Shown here piece after piece: positions 1 through 8,016 of a DNA stretch of 64,000 bases (positions within the stretch are counted from its first letter, which is position 1; every line of letters begins with the position of its first letter). The notes below the pieces were generated by a model. The model had not been told where the DNA came from and made no database searches. It saw nothing but the letters and a program-made list of their open reading frames with translations. Source of the stretch: Marinobacter oulmenensis (lineage in GTDB: Bacteria; Pseudomonadota; Gammaproteobacteria; Pseudomonadales; Oleiphilaceae); the NCBI RefSeq assembly GCF_014201735.1, contig NZ_JACHFE010000004.1:290373-354372 (forward strand), given 5' to 3'. A program made the translations under genes and the position numbers.

Positions 1-1221
1 GCTGCTACCGCTGATGTCCACGGTTTGCGCCGCGTTATCCACGGTGCCGCTGACGCTCAGATCGCCCGCGGTCGCATCCAGCGTCGCGGTGTCATCTACC
101 TGCCCCTGGTTACCAGCCGCGTCTGTCACGGTCATGGTCACGGTCAGTTCGCCGTCGGTCAGGCCACTGAGGTCCTGGCCGGACACAGTAACCGTGCCAT
201 CATTGCCTACGCTGATATCAGACGGGTCTACCGTCACACTGCCACCCTGGCCATCGGTGATCACGATGCCGTTGACAGTGGCGCCATCTTCCACCGCACC
301 GGTAAAGGTGACGTTGCTCTGTTCTGTCGCGTTGATCTCGCCATCGGCGTCATCAAACTCAATGGCGTTGCCGTCACTGCCGCCGGACTCTCCGGGTGCT
401 GTGGTGTCCACAGTACCTGTACCGCTTGCAGTGGCCTCGTTACCGGCCGCATCGGTGATGCTGGCATCCACGTCGTAGCCGCCTTCCGGCAGATCATCGG
501 CATCAACGCTCCAATTGCCGTCGGCATCAACGGTCGCTTCAAGCTCCTGGGTTTGGCCATTGGCATCGGTGATCACGACTGTCACGGTGCCGCCGATTTC
601 ATCGGACGTACCATTAATCGTTGGTGTGGTGTCATTGGTGGGACCCGGAACATCCAGCGTCAGGGTCGGGGGTGTGGTGTCTGCGGAACCTCCCGGATCA
701 ATGGCTGTCCCGCCCTGGCTGGCTCCGCCAGTGGCACTATCTGAACCGGCAGCGCCTGCAGGGGGAATCCCTGCGGGGTCAGCAAAACCGAATTGCTGGG
801 CAAAATCGGGACTGCCAGTCTGCGCAATTTCAGAAACCCGCAGCAGCCGGACAAAGTCATGCCCCCCTCCTGCTGCACCGCCAGCGGTCCCTGCCGCAGG
901 CGCTTCCAGCACATCGAGAAGGTCCTGATCTGAAGACAGGGCATCAACCACGGCGTCGGTGGATTCCGCCGCAAAAAACTGGCTCCCCGCATCCCCTTCT
1001 ACTTCTTCGCCTTCCGGAAGACTCAGGGCGACATCTGGCCCAAGCTCCAGAGGGTCTCCATTCAGAAGCAGCGTCACCTGACCGTTCTCTCCGGTGACGA
1101 TCCTGGCTTCCTGACCATCAATCTGAACAACGTCTCCCGAGGCGAGGGACTGCTCCCCTTCGGCACTCACGAGCGTGACGGAACCTTCGGCATTAATGAT
1201 CTGGATGCGGGCATTGGCCAT
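1..1221 (-). CDS. LapA/Bap-like giant adhesin with retention module, N-terminal part (cut by window edge)
   Basis: The reverse strand stays open from an ATG at 1221 to base 1, giving 407 residues of a protein that continues outside the window. Residues 1-105 (start MANARIQIINAEGSVTLVSA) resemble the retention module that holds LapA-type adhesins in the outer-membrane TolC pore. A PAAG motif at residues 108-111 matches the [TAP]AA[GV] LapG cleavage pattern and lies at the expected place, followed by a Gly/Ala linker and GHDFVRLLRV. From about residue 185 come Asp/Thr-rich Ig-like repeats with TPPTLTLD, ITDANGQT, ITDAAGNEA and VTDAAGNQG, typical of Bap-type repeats. It is divergent from a type I secretion operon, its probable exporter. 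The ribosome site is weak. Total length and C-terminal secretion signal cannot be seen. Confidence 0.85.
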   Translation of the reverse strand, partial: MANARIQIINAEGSVTLVSAEGEQSLASGDVVQIDGQEARIVTGENGQVTLLLNGDPLELGPDVALSLPEGEEVEGDAGSQFFAAESTDAVVDALSSDQDLLDVLEAPAAGTAGGAAGGGHDFVRLLRVSEIAQTGSPDFAQQFGFADPAGIPPAGAAGSDSATGGASQGGTAIDPGGSADTTPPTLTLDVPGPTNDTTPTINGTSDEIGGTVTVVITDANGQTQELEATVDADGNWSVDADDLPEGGYDVDASITDAAGNEATASGTGTVDTTAPGESGGSDGNAIEFDDADGEINATEQSNVTFTGAVEDGATVNGIVITDGQGGSVTVDPSDISVGNDGTVTVSGQDLSGLTDGELTVTMTVTDAAGNQGQVDDTATLDATAGDLSVSGTVDNAAQTVDISGSS

Positions 1222-1364
1222 ATTTTACACCATTTAACTTGTTACACTTTCTTACAAATAGCATTCAAGCTTATTATGCCCATCGTGGCTATTGGACTGG
1301 CGTACAGTACTGCCCCTATACATTGTCACTGCAGACACACTGCCAACCCCGGAAAGGCTCTAAC

Positions 1365-2735
1365 ATGATGAAACCTACTCTCGTCACCGCTTGTTTGCTC
1401 ATTGCAAGCAATTCCGCTTTTGCAGACGGATCACTACAGCAAACGGTCCGGGAAGCGGTGGAGGGGAACCCGGAGGTTCAGGCAAGCTGGCACCAGTTCC
1501 TGGCTTCCGGACAGGATGTCAGGGCCGCCGAATCCGGTTACCGGCCGACCGTCGATGTCAGTGCCCGGTACGGCTATGACTGGCAGGACGCCGATGGCCG
1601 TGAGAATTACGATGGTGCGGATGCCAGCATCAGCCTCGTGCAACAACTCTATGATGGGTTCGAGACCCGGAATGACGTCCAGCGTTTCTCCGGGCTCGAA
1701 CTGGTTCGATACCACGAACTGCTCAGCAGTGTGCAACAGACTGCGCTTGAGGCCTACCAGGCCTACACCGACGTGATCCGTCGCCGTGAACTCGTTGATC
1801 TCGCCGAGGAAAATCTGGCCAGGCACGAGGAGGTTTACGACAAGATCATTGAAACTGTATCCGCCGGCATCGGTCGGGCGGCAGATCTGGAACAGATCAG
1901 TGGCCGTCTGGCGCTGGCGAAAGCGAACCTGATCACCGAACAGGCGAACCTGCACGATGTCAAAAGCCGCTACCTGAGAATTGTCGGGCACCTGCCGGCA
2001 AACGAGCTGGAGCCCTTCGCTCTGGATGAGTCCGCGCTCCCCAATTCCCTGGACGGCATCCTTTACCGCGCCTACGAAAACAACCCCGCTTTTCATGCCG
2101 CCGTCCGGAACATCCGGGCCGCCGAATCCACCGTGGACTACCGCAAGTCCGCCATGAAGCCGCGTCTGAATCTGACCGCCAGCTACAACACCCAGACCTA
2201 CGACGATATTGGCCGGGACAACAGCCAGTCCGACGCCCGCATCGGGCTGGAGGTCCGCTACAACCTCTACCGGGGCGGACAGGATCAGGCAGTGGTCCGG
2301 GAAGCCTATCAGCAGGTCAACGTGGCGAAAAACCAGAGAGATCAGGAATGCCGCGTCCTTCGCCAGAACATCCAGGTTGCCTACGAGGATATCCAGTCGA
2401 TTAACAGCCAGTTGCCGAACCTGAACCAGCACCGCCTGTCATCCGAACGGGTTGTGGCAGCGTACCGTGATCAGTTTGATATCGGTAACCGGACACTCCT
2501 TGATGTTCTGGACGCAGAAAATGAAGCCTTCCAGGCCAGCATCGCTTATGTGAACGCCGTCCACGACAAGAAGATTGCCGTTGCCCGAACACTGGCGGCC
2601 ACCGGCGACTGGCTGGCCACAGTAGGCGTCATGCCGGAGGGAATTCCGACCCTTAACAAGCTGGGCGCGGATCCACTATTCATTGAGGGCGAAAATGCCT
2701 GCCCCAGTGGCACCCCGGGCTTTCGCGACTACTGA
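1365..2735 (+). CDS. TolC-family outer membrane channel of type I secretion (LapE-like)
   Basis: 456 residues. The start at 1365 is chosen because GGAAAGG lies eight bases upstream and the protein then begins with a signal peptide (MMKPTLVTACLLIASNSAFA, cleavage after residue 20); an in-frame extension to 1239 lacks both. The body shows the two TolC halves with long heptad-rich helices, the YNLYRGG turn near residue 300 and the GNRTLLDVLDAENE motif near residue 390 that marks this family. It should form the trimeric outer-membrane duct for the neighbouring ABC transporter and HlyD-like adaptor, and in LapA systems it also anchors the adhesin's retention module. It is first in a co-directional operon running to 7354. 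Confidence 0.9.
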   Translation: MMKPTLVTACLLIASNSAFADGSLQQTVREAVEGNPEVQASWHQFLASGQDVRAAESGYRPTVDVSARYGYDWQDADGRENYDGADASISLVQQLYDGFETRNDVQRFSGLELVRYHELLSSVQQTALEAYQAYTDVIRRRELVDLAEENLARHEEVYDKIIETVSAGIGRAADLEQISGRLALAKANLITEQANLHDVKSRYLRIVGHLPANELEPFALDESALPNSLDGILYRAYENNPAFHAAVRNIRAAESTVDYRKSAMKPRLNLTASYNTQTYDDIGRDNSQSDARIGLEVRYNLYRGGQDQAVVREAYQQVNVAKNQRDQECRVLRQNIQVAYEDIQSINSQLPNLNQHRLSSERVVAAYRDQFDIGNRTLLDVLDAENEAFQASIAYVNAVHDKKIAVARTLAATGDWLATVGVMPEGIPTLNKLGADPLFIEGENACPSGTPGFRDY

Positions 2736-2784
2736 GTAACGTGCAACCATCAGATTCACCGGCCGCTCGGAGCACCAGGCGCCG

Positions 2785-4938
2785 GTGAAACAGGGCCAAC
2801 CCGAGGTAAGCAATATCACAGTCAAGTCCGACCCATTGGTAGACTGCCTTCTGATTGTCGGCAGGCACTACCAGCTTTCCAGTACCCCCGAACATCTGAC
2901 CAGCGGTTTACCACTGGCCAATGGCCACCTTTCGCCTTCCAATATGGAACGGGCCGCATCGAGACTCGGTTTGAGCTGCAATCAGACCCGTACACCTCTT
3001 CACGGCATCAATCGTCATCTATTACCCGCCATCCTTCTGATGAAAGGCCAGAAAGCCTGCGTCCTGACCGGCTTTGACGAGGACAACCAGGCCCGGGTGA
3101 TCTATCCGGAACTCCCGGATGCGGAAACCACGGTTGCCACCGAAAAACTCGAGCAGCACTACCTCGGCCATGCGGCCTACTGCAAGCCGTCGTTCCGGAC
3201 CGAAAAACGCGCGCACATTGTGGACCGATCATTAACCGGCCACTGGTTCTGGAGCGTGCTCTCGAAGAGCCGTCGCCTGTACCGGGATGTCATCACCGCG
3301 TCACTGCTGATCAATATTCTGGCCCTGGGCATGCCCCTGTTCGTCATGAACGTCTATGACCGGGTGGTGCCCAACCACGCCACCAGCACACTCTGGGTGC
3401 TGGGCGCCGGGTTGCTGGTGGTCCTGCTGGCCGATTTCGGCCTGCGGCTGATGCGAACCTGGTTTGTCGACCTGGCAGCACTGCGCACGGATGTCGAGGT
3501 CTCCGCCCGGATCATGCACCACGTGCTCGGACTGAACCTGGCCCACAAGCCGGCCTCAACCGGTGCCTTTGCCACCAATATCCAGAGTTTCGAGAGCGTC
3601 CGCGGTTTTATCTCCTCGCTGACCATTCTCGCCCTGGTCGACCTGCCCTTCAGCATCCTGTTCATGATCATCATTGCCTGGATCGGCTGGCCACTGGTGT
3701 TTCCGATCCTGATCGGGGCCTTGCTGATCCTGGCCTACGGCGTAGCGGTCCAGCGCCAGCTCAAGACCATGTCTGATGAATCCATGAAAGCCAGCGCCCA
3801 GCGCAATGCGGTACTGGTGGAAGGTATCAACAACCTGGAAACCGTGAAAAGCTTCAATGGCGAAAGCGGTATCCAGAAAAGTTTTGAAAACAGCTCATTG
3901 CAGGTTTCCAAACAGAGCGCCGCCATGCGTCTGTTCTCCGGCTCCGTCACTCAGGGCGCAACCCTGGTACAACAGACGGTAGCCATGTCCATCATCATCC
4001 TCGGCGTTTACCTGTTGATCGAAGGTGACCTCAGCCAGGGCGGACTGATTGCCGCCTATCTGCTGTCATCCCGCGTCATGGCCCCGATCAGCCAGACCGC
4101 CGGCCTGCTGGCCCAGTACCACAACTCGGCCACCTCCATGGAAAATCTGGACAACCTTATGGACCTGCCGCAGGAACGCCCGGAGGGTCGGGAATGGGTC
4201 ACCCGGCCAGCCCTGCGTGGCAAGATTGAGTTCCGCAATGTCAGCTTCCGGTATCCGGAAGACGAGCGTTACGCCCTGTCCAATGCCAGTTTTGTCATCC
4301 AGCCCGGCGAACATGTGGTTATCCTGGGCAAAAACGGCTCCGGCAAAACCACCATACAGCGCCTGATGCTGGGACTGTTCGCGCCGGAAACCGGCTCCAT
4401 TCTCTACGACGACGTCGATAGCCGGCAACTGGACCCGGCCTTCCTGCGCAACCAGATCGGCTATGTGCCCCAGGACATCAACCTGATGTACGGCTCGCTC
4501 AAGAACAACGTCCTGCTGGGGAATGAGGCTGCCAGCAGTGACCAGTTGCTCAAGGCCGCCGAACTCAGTGGTCTGGACGCTCTGGTCAGTCAGCACCCGG
4601 CCGGTTTTGACCTGATGATCGGGGAAAACGGTCAGGGGCTGTCCGGGGGACAGCGGCAGACGGTTGCTGTTGCCCGGGCCCTGGTGAGTGACCCGGCAAT
4701 GATGGTGCTGGATGAGCCCACCGGGTCACTGGATCACTCCGCAGAATCCAGCCTGTGCAGGAATCTCAAGCGTGTGGGACAGGACCGGACCATGGTGATG
4801 ATCACCCACCGATCACTGCTGCTGGAACTGGCCACGCGTATTATTGTCGTGGACAACGGCCAGATCGTGGCAGATGGACCCAAGAACGAAGTCGTCGAAG
4901 CCCTTCGAAGCGGCCGGGTTTCGGGAGGCAGGCTATGA
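2785..4938 (+). CDS. Type I secretion ABC transporter with C39-like N-terminal domain (LapB-like)
   Basis: 717 residues starting at GTG 2785; no better upstream start is seen and the N-terminus lines up with the family. Residues about 10-140 form a C39-peptidase-like domain (DPLVDCLLIVGRHYQ) in which the catalytic Cys position appears to be Pro, so it should bind substrate rather than cut it. Residues about 155-440 are the membrane domain. The nucleotide-binding domain has Walker A GKNGSGKTT at 515-523, signature LSGGQ at 619 and Walker B MMVLDEP at 639. The protein would energise export of the adhesin encoded divergently at 1-1221. Its stop overlaps the start of the adaptor gene (ATGA), so translation is coupled. 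Confidence 0.93.
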   Translation: MKQGQPEVSNITVKSDPLVDCLLIVGRHYQLSSTPEHLTSGLPLANGHLSPSNMERAASRLGLSCNQTRTPLHGINRHLLPAILLMKGQKACVLTGFDEDNQARVIYPELPDAETTVATEKLEQHYLGHAAYCKPSFRTEKRAHIVDRSLTGHWFWSVLSKSRRLYRDVITASLLINILALGMPLFVMNVYDRVVPNHATSTLWVLGAGLLVVLLADFGLRLMRTWFVDLAALRTDVEVSARIMHHVLGLNLAHKPASTGAFATNIQSFESVRGFISSLTILALVDLPFSILFMIIIAWIGWPLVFPILIGALLILAYGVAVQRQLKTMSDESMKASAQRNAVLVEGINNLETVKSFNGESGIQKSFENSSLQVSKQSAAMRLFSGSVTQGATLVQQTVAMSIIILGVYLLIEGDLSQGGLIAAYLLSSRVMAPISQTAGLLAQYHNSATSMENLDNLMDLPQERPEGREWVTRPALRGKIEFRNVSFRYPEDERYALSNASFVIQPGEHVVILGKNGSGKTTIQRLMLGLFAPETGSILYDDVDSRQLDPAFLRNQIGYVPQDINLMYGSLKNNVLLGNEAASSDQLLKAAELSGLDALVSQHPAGFDLMIGENGQGLSGGQRQTVAVARALVSDPAMMVLDEPTGSLDHSAESSLCRNLKRVGQDRTMVMITHRSLLLELATRIIVVDNGQIVADGPKNEVVEALRSGRVSGGRL

Positions 4939-6368
4939 CAGACCCTGCCGACAAACGGTTGAAGAAAACCCGGGAACAGCGCCGCTTCGAGTCCGTCGGC
5001 ACTTTCTCTGACCGGGTGACCCACAGTACGTCGGTGTTCACCCGGCTGTTCAATCGCTGGACCTCACAACCAAAGCTCACCAACTGGGAAGAAGACGCAT
5101 CCTGGGCCGAGCTCCAGCAGGAGCCACTGAAAGCCCGCGGACTGCTTTACATGGCGGCGTTCACCATTTTGGCACTGATTGTCTGGGCGTATTTCGCCCC
5201 GCTTGATGAGGTGACCCGCGGCCAGGGCCGCGTGATTCCCTCATCCCAGCTCAAAGTCCTGCAAAGTCTGGATGGCGGCATCGTCAAAACGATCGATATC
5301 CGGGAAGGCCAACGGGTTGAGCAGGGCCAGATACTGATGACCCTGGACCAGACCCGATCCCTGGCCGATGTCGGTGAGCTGCAGGCCCGGATCCTGAACC
5401 TTCGTGCCGAAACCGTCAGGCTTCGGGCCCAGATCAACCGTGAGCCGCCGGAATTCAGCAGCGAACTGAAGTCATCAGCGCCACAACTGATCAGCGATCA
5501 GAGGGCACTGTATACCAGTAACCTGGCCGAACTGGACCAGCAACTAGGCTCCCTGGAAGAACAGAAAATCCAGCGCCGCCAGGACCTGCTCGAAGCCCAG
5601 GCCACCCTGCGCCAGTCCCGCAAGGTCCGGGATCTTGCACAACAGGAACTGGAGGCAACCCGCCCGCTTCTGAAATCCGGCGCTGTCTCCGAAGTGGAAG
5701 TGCTCCGGCTGGAGCGGGAGATTTCCCAGGCCGAAGGGGACTTCAAGCGGGCACAAGCTGCTATTGAACGCGCCCAGGCCGCCATACGTGAAATCGAAAA
5801 CCGGATTCAGGAAGCCACCCTGACATTCCAGAACCGGTGGCGCAGTGAACTGGCGGAGGTCCAGGTGCGACTGAGCTCACTGCAGCAGGAAGAGGCCGGC
5901 CTGGCCGACCGGGTCCAGCAAACCCAGATCAAATCGCCGGTCAACGGCATCGTCAAACGGATACACACCAATACTGTGGGCGGCGTGGTACTGCCGGGGC
6001 GGGAACTGATTGAGATTGTCCCGGTGGAAGACCAGCTCATCGTCGAAGCCCGCGTATCGCCAGTGGACATCGCCTTCCTTCGTCCGGGCCTGCCGGCGAC
6101 CATCAAGCTGACAGCCTACGACTTCAACATCTTCGGCGGCCTGGATGCTGAAGTTGAACACATCAGTGCCGATACCATCACCGACGAAGAGAACAACACC
6201 TTCTATCTGGTGAGGCTGAAAACCCAGAGCCATGAGTCCACCAATGACCTGGCCATTATTCCGGGCATGACCGCCCAGGTTGACATCATTACCGGACAAA
6301 AAACCGTTCTGGAGTATCTGCTCAAGCCGGTTCTCCGGGCCACGAGTGAGGCTATGAGGGAAAGATGA
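4935..6368 (+). CDS. HlyD-family membrane fusion protein of type I secretion (LapC-like)
   Basis: 477 residues. The start at 4935 overlaps the upstream stop as ATGA and has GGGAGGC just before it; the longer open frame from 4755 only overlaps the ABC gene. A cytoplasmic N-terminus of about 68 residues precedes one membrane segment (about 69-88, ending WAYFAPLDEV). Then come a lipoyl-like half (GRVIPSSQLKVLQSLDGGIV), a long coiled coil (about 150-330, rich in Gln, Glu, Arg and Leu) and the closing beta-barrel with IKSPVNGIVKRI and the C-terminal PGMTAQVDIITGQKTVLEYL typical of HlyD. It bridges the ABC transporter to the TolC-like channel. The next gene again overlaps by ATGA. Confidence 0.92.
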   Translation: MTDPADKRLKKTREQRRFESVGTFSDRVTHSTSVFTRLFNRWTSQPKLTNWEEDASWAELQQEPLKARGLLYMAAFTILALIVWAYFAPLDEVTRGQGRVIPSSQLKVLQSLDGGIVKTIDIREGQRVEQGQILMTLDQTRSLADVGELQARILNLRAETVRLRAQINREPPEFSSELKSSAPQLISDQRALYTSNLAELDQQLGSLEEQKIQRRQDLLEAQATLRQSRKVRDLAQQELEATRPLLKSGAVSEVEVLRLEREISQAEGDFKRAQAAIERAQAAIREIENRIQEATLTFQNRWRSELAEVQVRLSSLQQEEAGLADRVQQTQIKSPVNGIVKRIHTNTVGGVVLPGRELIEIVPVEDQLIVEARVSPVDIAFLRPGLPATIKLTAYDFNIFGGLDAEVEHISADTITDEENNTFYLVRLKTQSHESTNDLAIIPGMTAQVDIITGQKTVLEYLLKPVLRATSEAMRER

Positions 6369-7018
6369 GCCTTGATCATCATCGAGTGTTGACCAGCCCG
6401 ACGTTTACGGCACCCGCCTGGCCGGGGTATTTCGACTCGGTTATCCAACTGGGCGCGGAACCGGTCGCCGACTATACGCGGGGAGCAACGCTGATCTGGC
6501 TGTGCACGGCCGTGAAGGACTGGCGGCAGGTTCTGCAGGACATCCAGAGCACCGGCAGTGCCGGTGTTGTGGTCATGGCCATGGCCCCGACCCCGCAGGA
6601 AGCGAGGGAAGCCTTTGCTCTGGGCGCCCGGGCCTACATCCATGCCCTTGCCGGTGCTCCCCTGCTTGACCAGGTGACCACGGCGGTCCAGGCCGGGGGC
6701 TACTGGCTGCCCGAAACCATGATGCTTCAGATGATTGGCACCTTTGACGGGCTGCTCAGTGGCACGCCCGACAGCCATACTGACATCGCAACCGACGAAC
6801 TGGATCGGCTGACCCCCCGCGAACGGGAAGTGTGTCAGGAGGTCAAAAGCGGAAACGCCAACAAAGTGATTGCGCGTAACCTCGGCATCACCGAGCGTAC
6901 CGTGAAGGAACACCTCAGCCGGGTGTTCAGTAAACTCGGCATCCGGGATCGTGTACAACTGATGCTCTACATGAACGGTAAACTCGAACTTGCCGAAAGC
7001 GTGACAGGAGGGGGCTGA
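6365..7018 (+). CDS. LuxR-type regulator with degenerate receiver domain
   Basis: 217 residues, translationally coupled to the HlyD-like gene by an ATGA overlap. Residues 149-205 are a clear LuxR/FixJ helix-turn-helix (LTPREREVCQEVKSGNANKV, TERTVKEHLSRVFSKLG). The first 130 residues have the length and C-terminal pattern of a response-regulator receiver (ALGARAYIHA, AGGYWLP) but lack the acidic pair near the N-terminus, the phospho-accepting Asp (IWLCTAVKDW at that place), the conserved Thr (VVMAMAP) and the Lys (AYIHA). It therefore probably does not respond to phosphorylation. Position in the secretion operon suggests it controls adhesin or secretion genes; the target and signal are inferred, not shown. 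Confidence 0.85.
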   Translation: MSLDHHRVLTSPTFTAPAWPGYFDSVIQLGAEPVADYTRGATLIWLCTAVKDWRQVLQDIQSTGSAGVVVMAMAPTPQEAREAFALGARAYIHALAGAPLLDQVTTAVQAGGYWLPETMMLQMIGTFDGLLSGTPDSHTDIATDELDRLTPREREVCQEVKSGNANKVIARNLGITERTVKEHLSRVFSKLGIRDRVQLMLYMNGKLELAESVTGGG

Positions 7019-7021
7019 CCC

Positions 7022-7354
7022 GTGTTCATCAAGCGTGACAGTCAGGGCCGGATCATCGCCGTCAGCAAAGTTGAACAAAGCGGCTTTGATGAACAGTTGC
7101 CCACAGACAACGAAGAACTGCTGGCTTTCCTTTCATCGGAGGACGATCCGGAAAACCTGTTCCGAAAGTCCGACGCCGAGCTGATACGGGTTATCGAGGA
7201 TCTGGTGGACATTCTTACCGCCAAAGGGGTGTTCCAATACACCGAGCTACCGCTGCAAGTCCGCCAGAAACTCAACTCCCGCAAAGCCCTTCGTAGCAAC
7301 CAAAACAGTCTGGACCTGTTGGACGACAATCCGGACGACATGCCCTGGCCGTGA
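7022..7354 (+). CDS. Conserved acidic protein of unknown function, last gene of the adhesin secretion operon
   Basis: 110 residues from a GTG three bases after the previous stop, with GGAGGGG upstream. It opens MFIKRDSQGRIIAVSKVEQ, has an acidic middle, a helical segment (AELIRVIEDLVDILTAKGV) and ends DDNPDDMPWP. It resembles a small gammaproteobacterial family that databases often mislabel as tryptophan synthase beta-like; there is no enzyme signature here and I do not believe that name. No membrane segment or signal peptide. Its place in the operon hints at a role linked to adhesin export or regulation, but nothing in the sequence demonstrates this. Confidence 0.75.
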   Translation: MFIKRDSQGRIIAVSKVEQSGFDEQLPTDNEELLAFLSSEDDPENLFRKSDAELIRVIEDLVDILTAKGVFQYTELPLQVRQKLNSRKALRSNQNSLDLLDDNPDDMPWP

Positions 7355-7362
7355 CGCCCCCC

Positions 7363-7401
7363 GGGCCGCAGGCGTCAAACGAATAAGCCGACGCCCGGCC
7401 C
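7363..7401. terminator. Hairpin between convergent genes, possible bidirectional terminator
   Basis: GGGCCG and GGCGTC (separated by CA) pair with GACGCC and CGGCCC across a 13-base loop, a 12-pair stem with one bulge. It lies between the ends of the 7022-7354 gene and the convergent copper chaperone gene. No T-run follows on either strand, so intrinsic termination is uncertain. Confidence 0.4.
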
Positions 7402-7418
7402 AATGAACGAAGGAAGGT

Positions 7419-7925
7419 TCACTCCATGGAATGGCCGGAATGGCCCATGGCTCCGTTTTCTTTCATCATTCCGGGCGCATCATCCAGCGACTGCACCGAC
7501 AGTTCGATGTTGATCGGGTCCCGCTTCCGGAACCGAAGGGTGACCGGAACCCGCTCCCCGGCTTTCAAGGGTGAAGCCAGTTTTTCCAGCATCAGATGAT
7601 AACCGTTAGGCTCAAGCTTCACCGTCTGGCCAGGTGCAATCTCCAGCCCGTTGTCCAACGGCTGCATGCGCATTACCCCATCATCCATAATGGTCTGGTG
7701 CAGGGAAACGTGGCCGGCCCGGGGGCTGCTGGCCCCCACCAACGTGGCCTTGCTGTCTGCATTGTTGGTGATTGCCATATAACCCACGCCCATCGGCGTA
7801 CCCGGAGGCGTCGGCCGGCTCCAGGGATGATCGATCATCAGATCGGCCATGTGGTAGTCGTGACTCCAGGCCAGCGGCGCAGCAATCAGGGCCGCCAGTG
7901 CCATCGCAATAAAAGGTAATTTCAT
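7419..7925 (-). CDS. Periplasmic copper chaperone, PCu(A)C family
   Basis: 168 residues with a signal peptide (MKLPFIAMALAALIAAPLAW, cut near residue 21). The mature part carries the family layout: HPWSRPTPPGTPMGVGYMAI, then HVSLHQTIMDDGVMRMQPL and later GYHLMLEKL, supplying the His and Met ligands of the H(M)X10MX21HXM copper(I) site. The C-terminus adds a Met/His-rich tail (GMMKENGAMGHSGHSME) that could bind further copper. Family members deliver copper to cytochrome oxidase CuA or buffer periplasmic copper. It stands alone, with no SCO or oxidase gene beside it, so which enzyme it serves cannot be told. Confidence 0.88.
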   Translation of the reverse strand: MKLPFIAMALAALIAAPLAWSHDYHMADLMIDHPWSRPTPPGTPMGVGYMAITNNADSKATLVGASSPRAGHVSLHQTIMDDGVMRMQPLDNGLEIAPGQTVKLEPNGYHLMLEKLASPLKAGERVPVTLRFRKRDPINIELSVQSLDDAPGMMKENGAMGHSGHSME

Positions 7926-7992
7926 AGAATACGTCCTGTTCCATTGATGGCGGTAACTTAAGCCAGGTACGTGGCAACTTCAAAGCGGATGA

Positions 7993-8011
7993 TTGCGACC
8001 GATAGTCGCAA
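7993..8011 (-). other. Small hairpin downstream of the 2-oxoacid dehydrogenase operon
   Basis: TTGCGAC and GTCGCAA form a perfect seven-pair stem with a five-base loop six bases after the E2 stop codon (read on the minus strand). No T-run follows; it may stabilise the 3' end or assist termination. Confidence 0.3.
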
Positions 8012-8016
8012 CAGGC

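Noticed and set aside
1-700. Repeated ACCGTGAC-type sequence near the start, possible CRISPR or tandem repeat
   Set aside because: It encodes the regular Thr-Val-Asp pattern of adhesin repeats; there are no equal spacers or equal repeat units.
25-744. Long plus-strand open frames over the adhesin
   Set aside because: They run opposite to the adhesin frame, which is open to the window edge and reads as retention module plus Ig-like repeats; the plus-strand products have odd composition and no family marks.
1434-2432. 332-residue minus-strand frame inside the TolC-like gene
   Set aside because: It mirrors a well-supported outer-membrane channel gene; no ribosome site and no domain.
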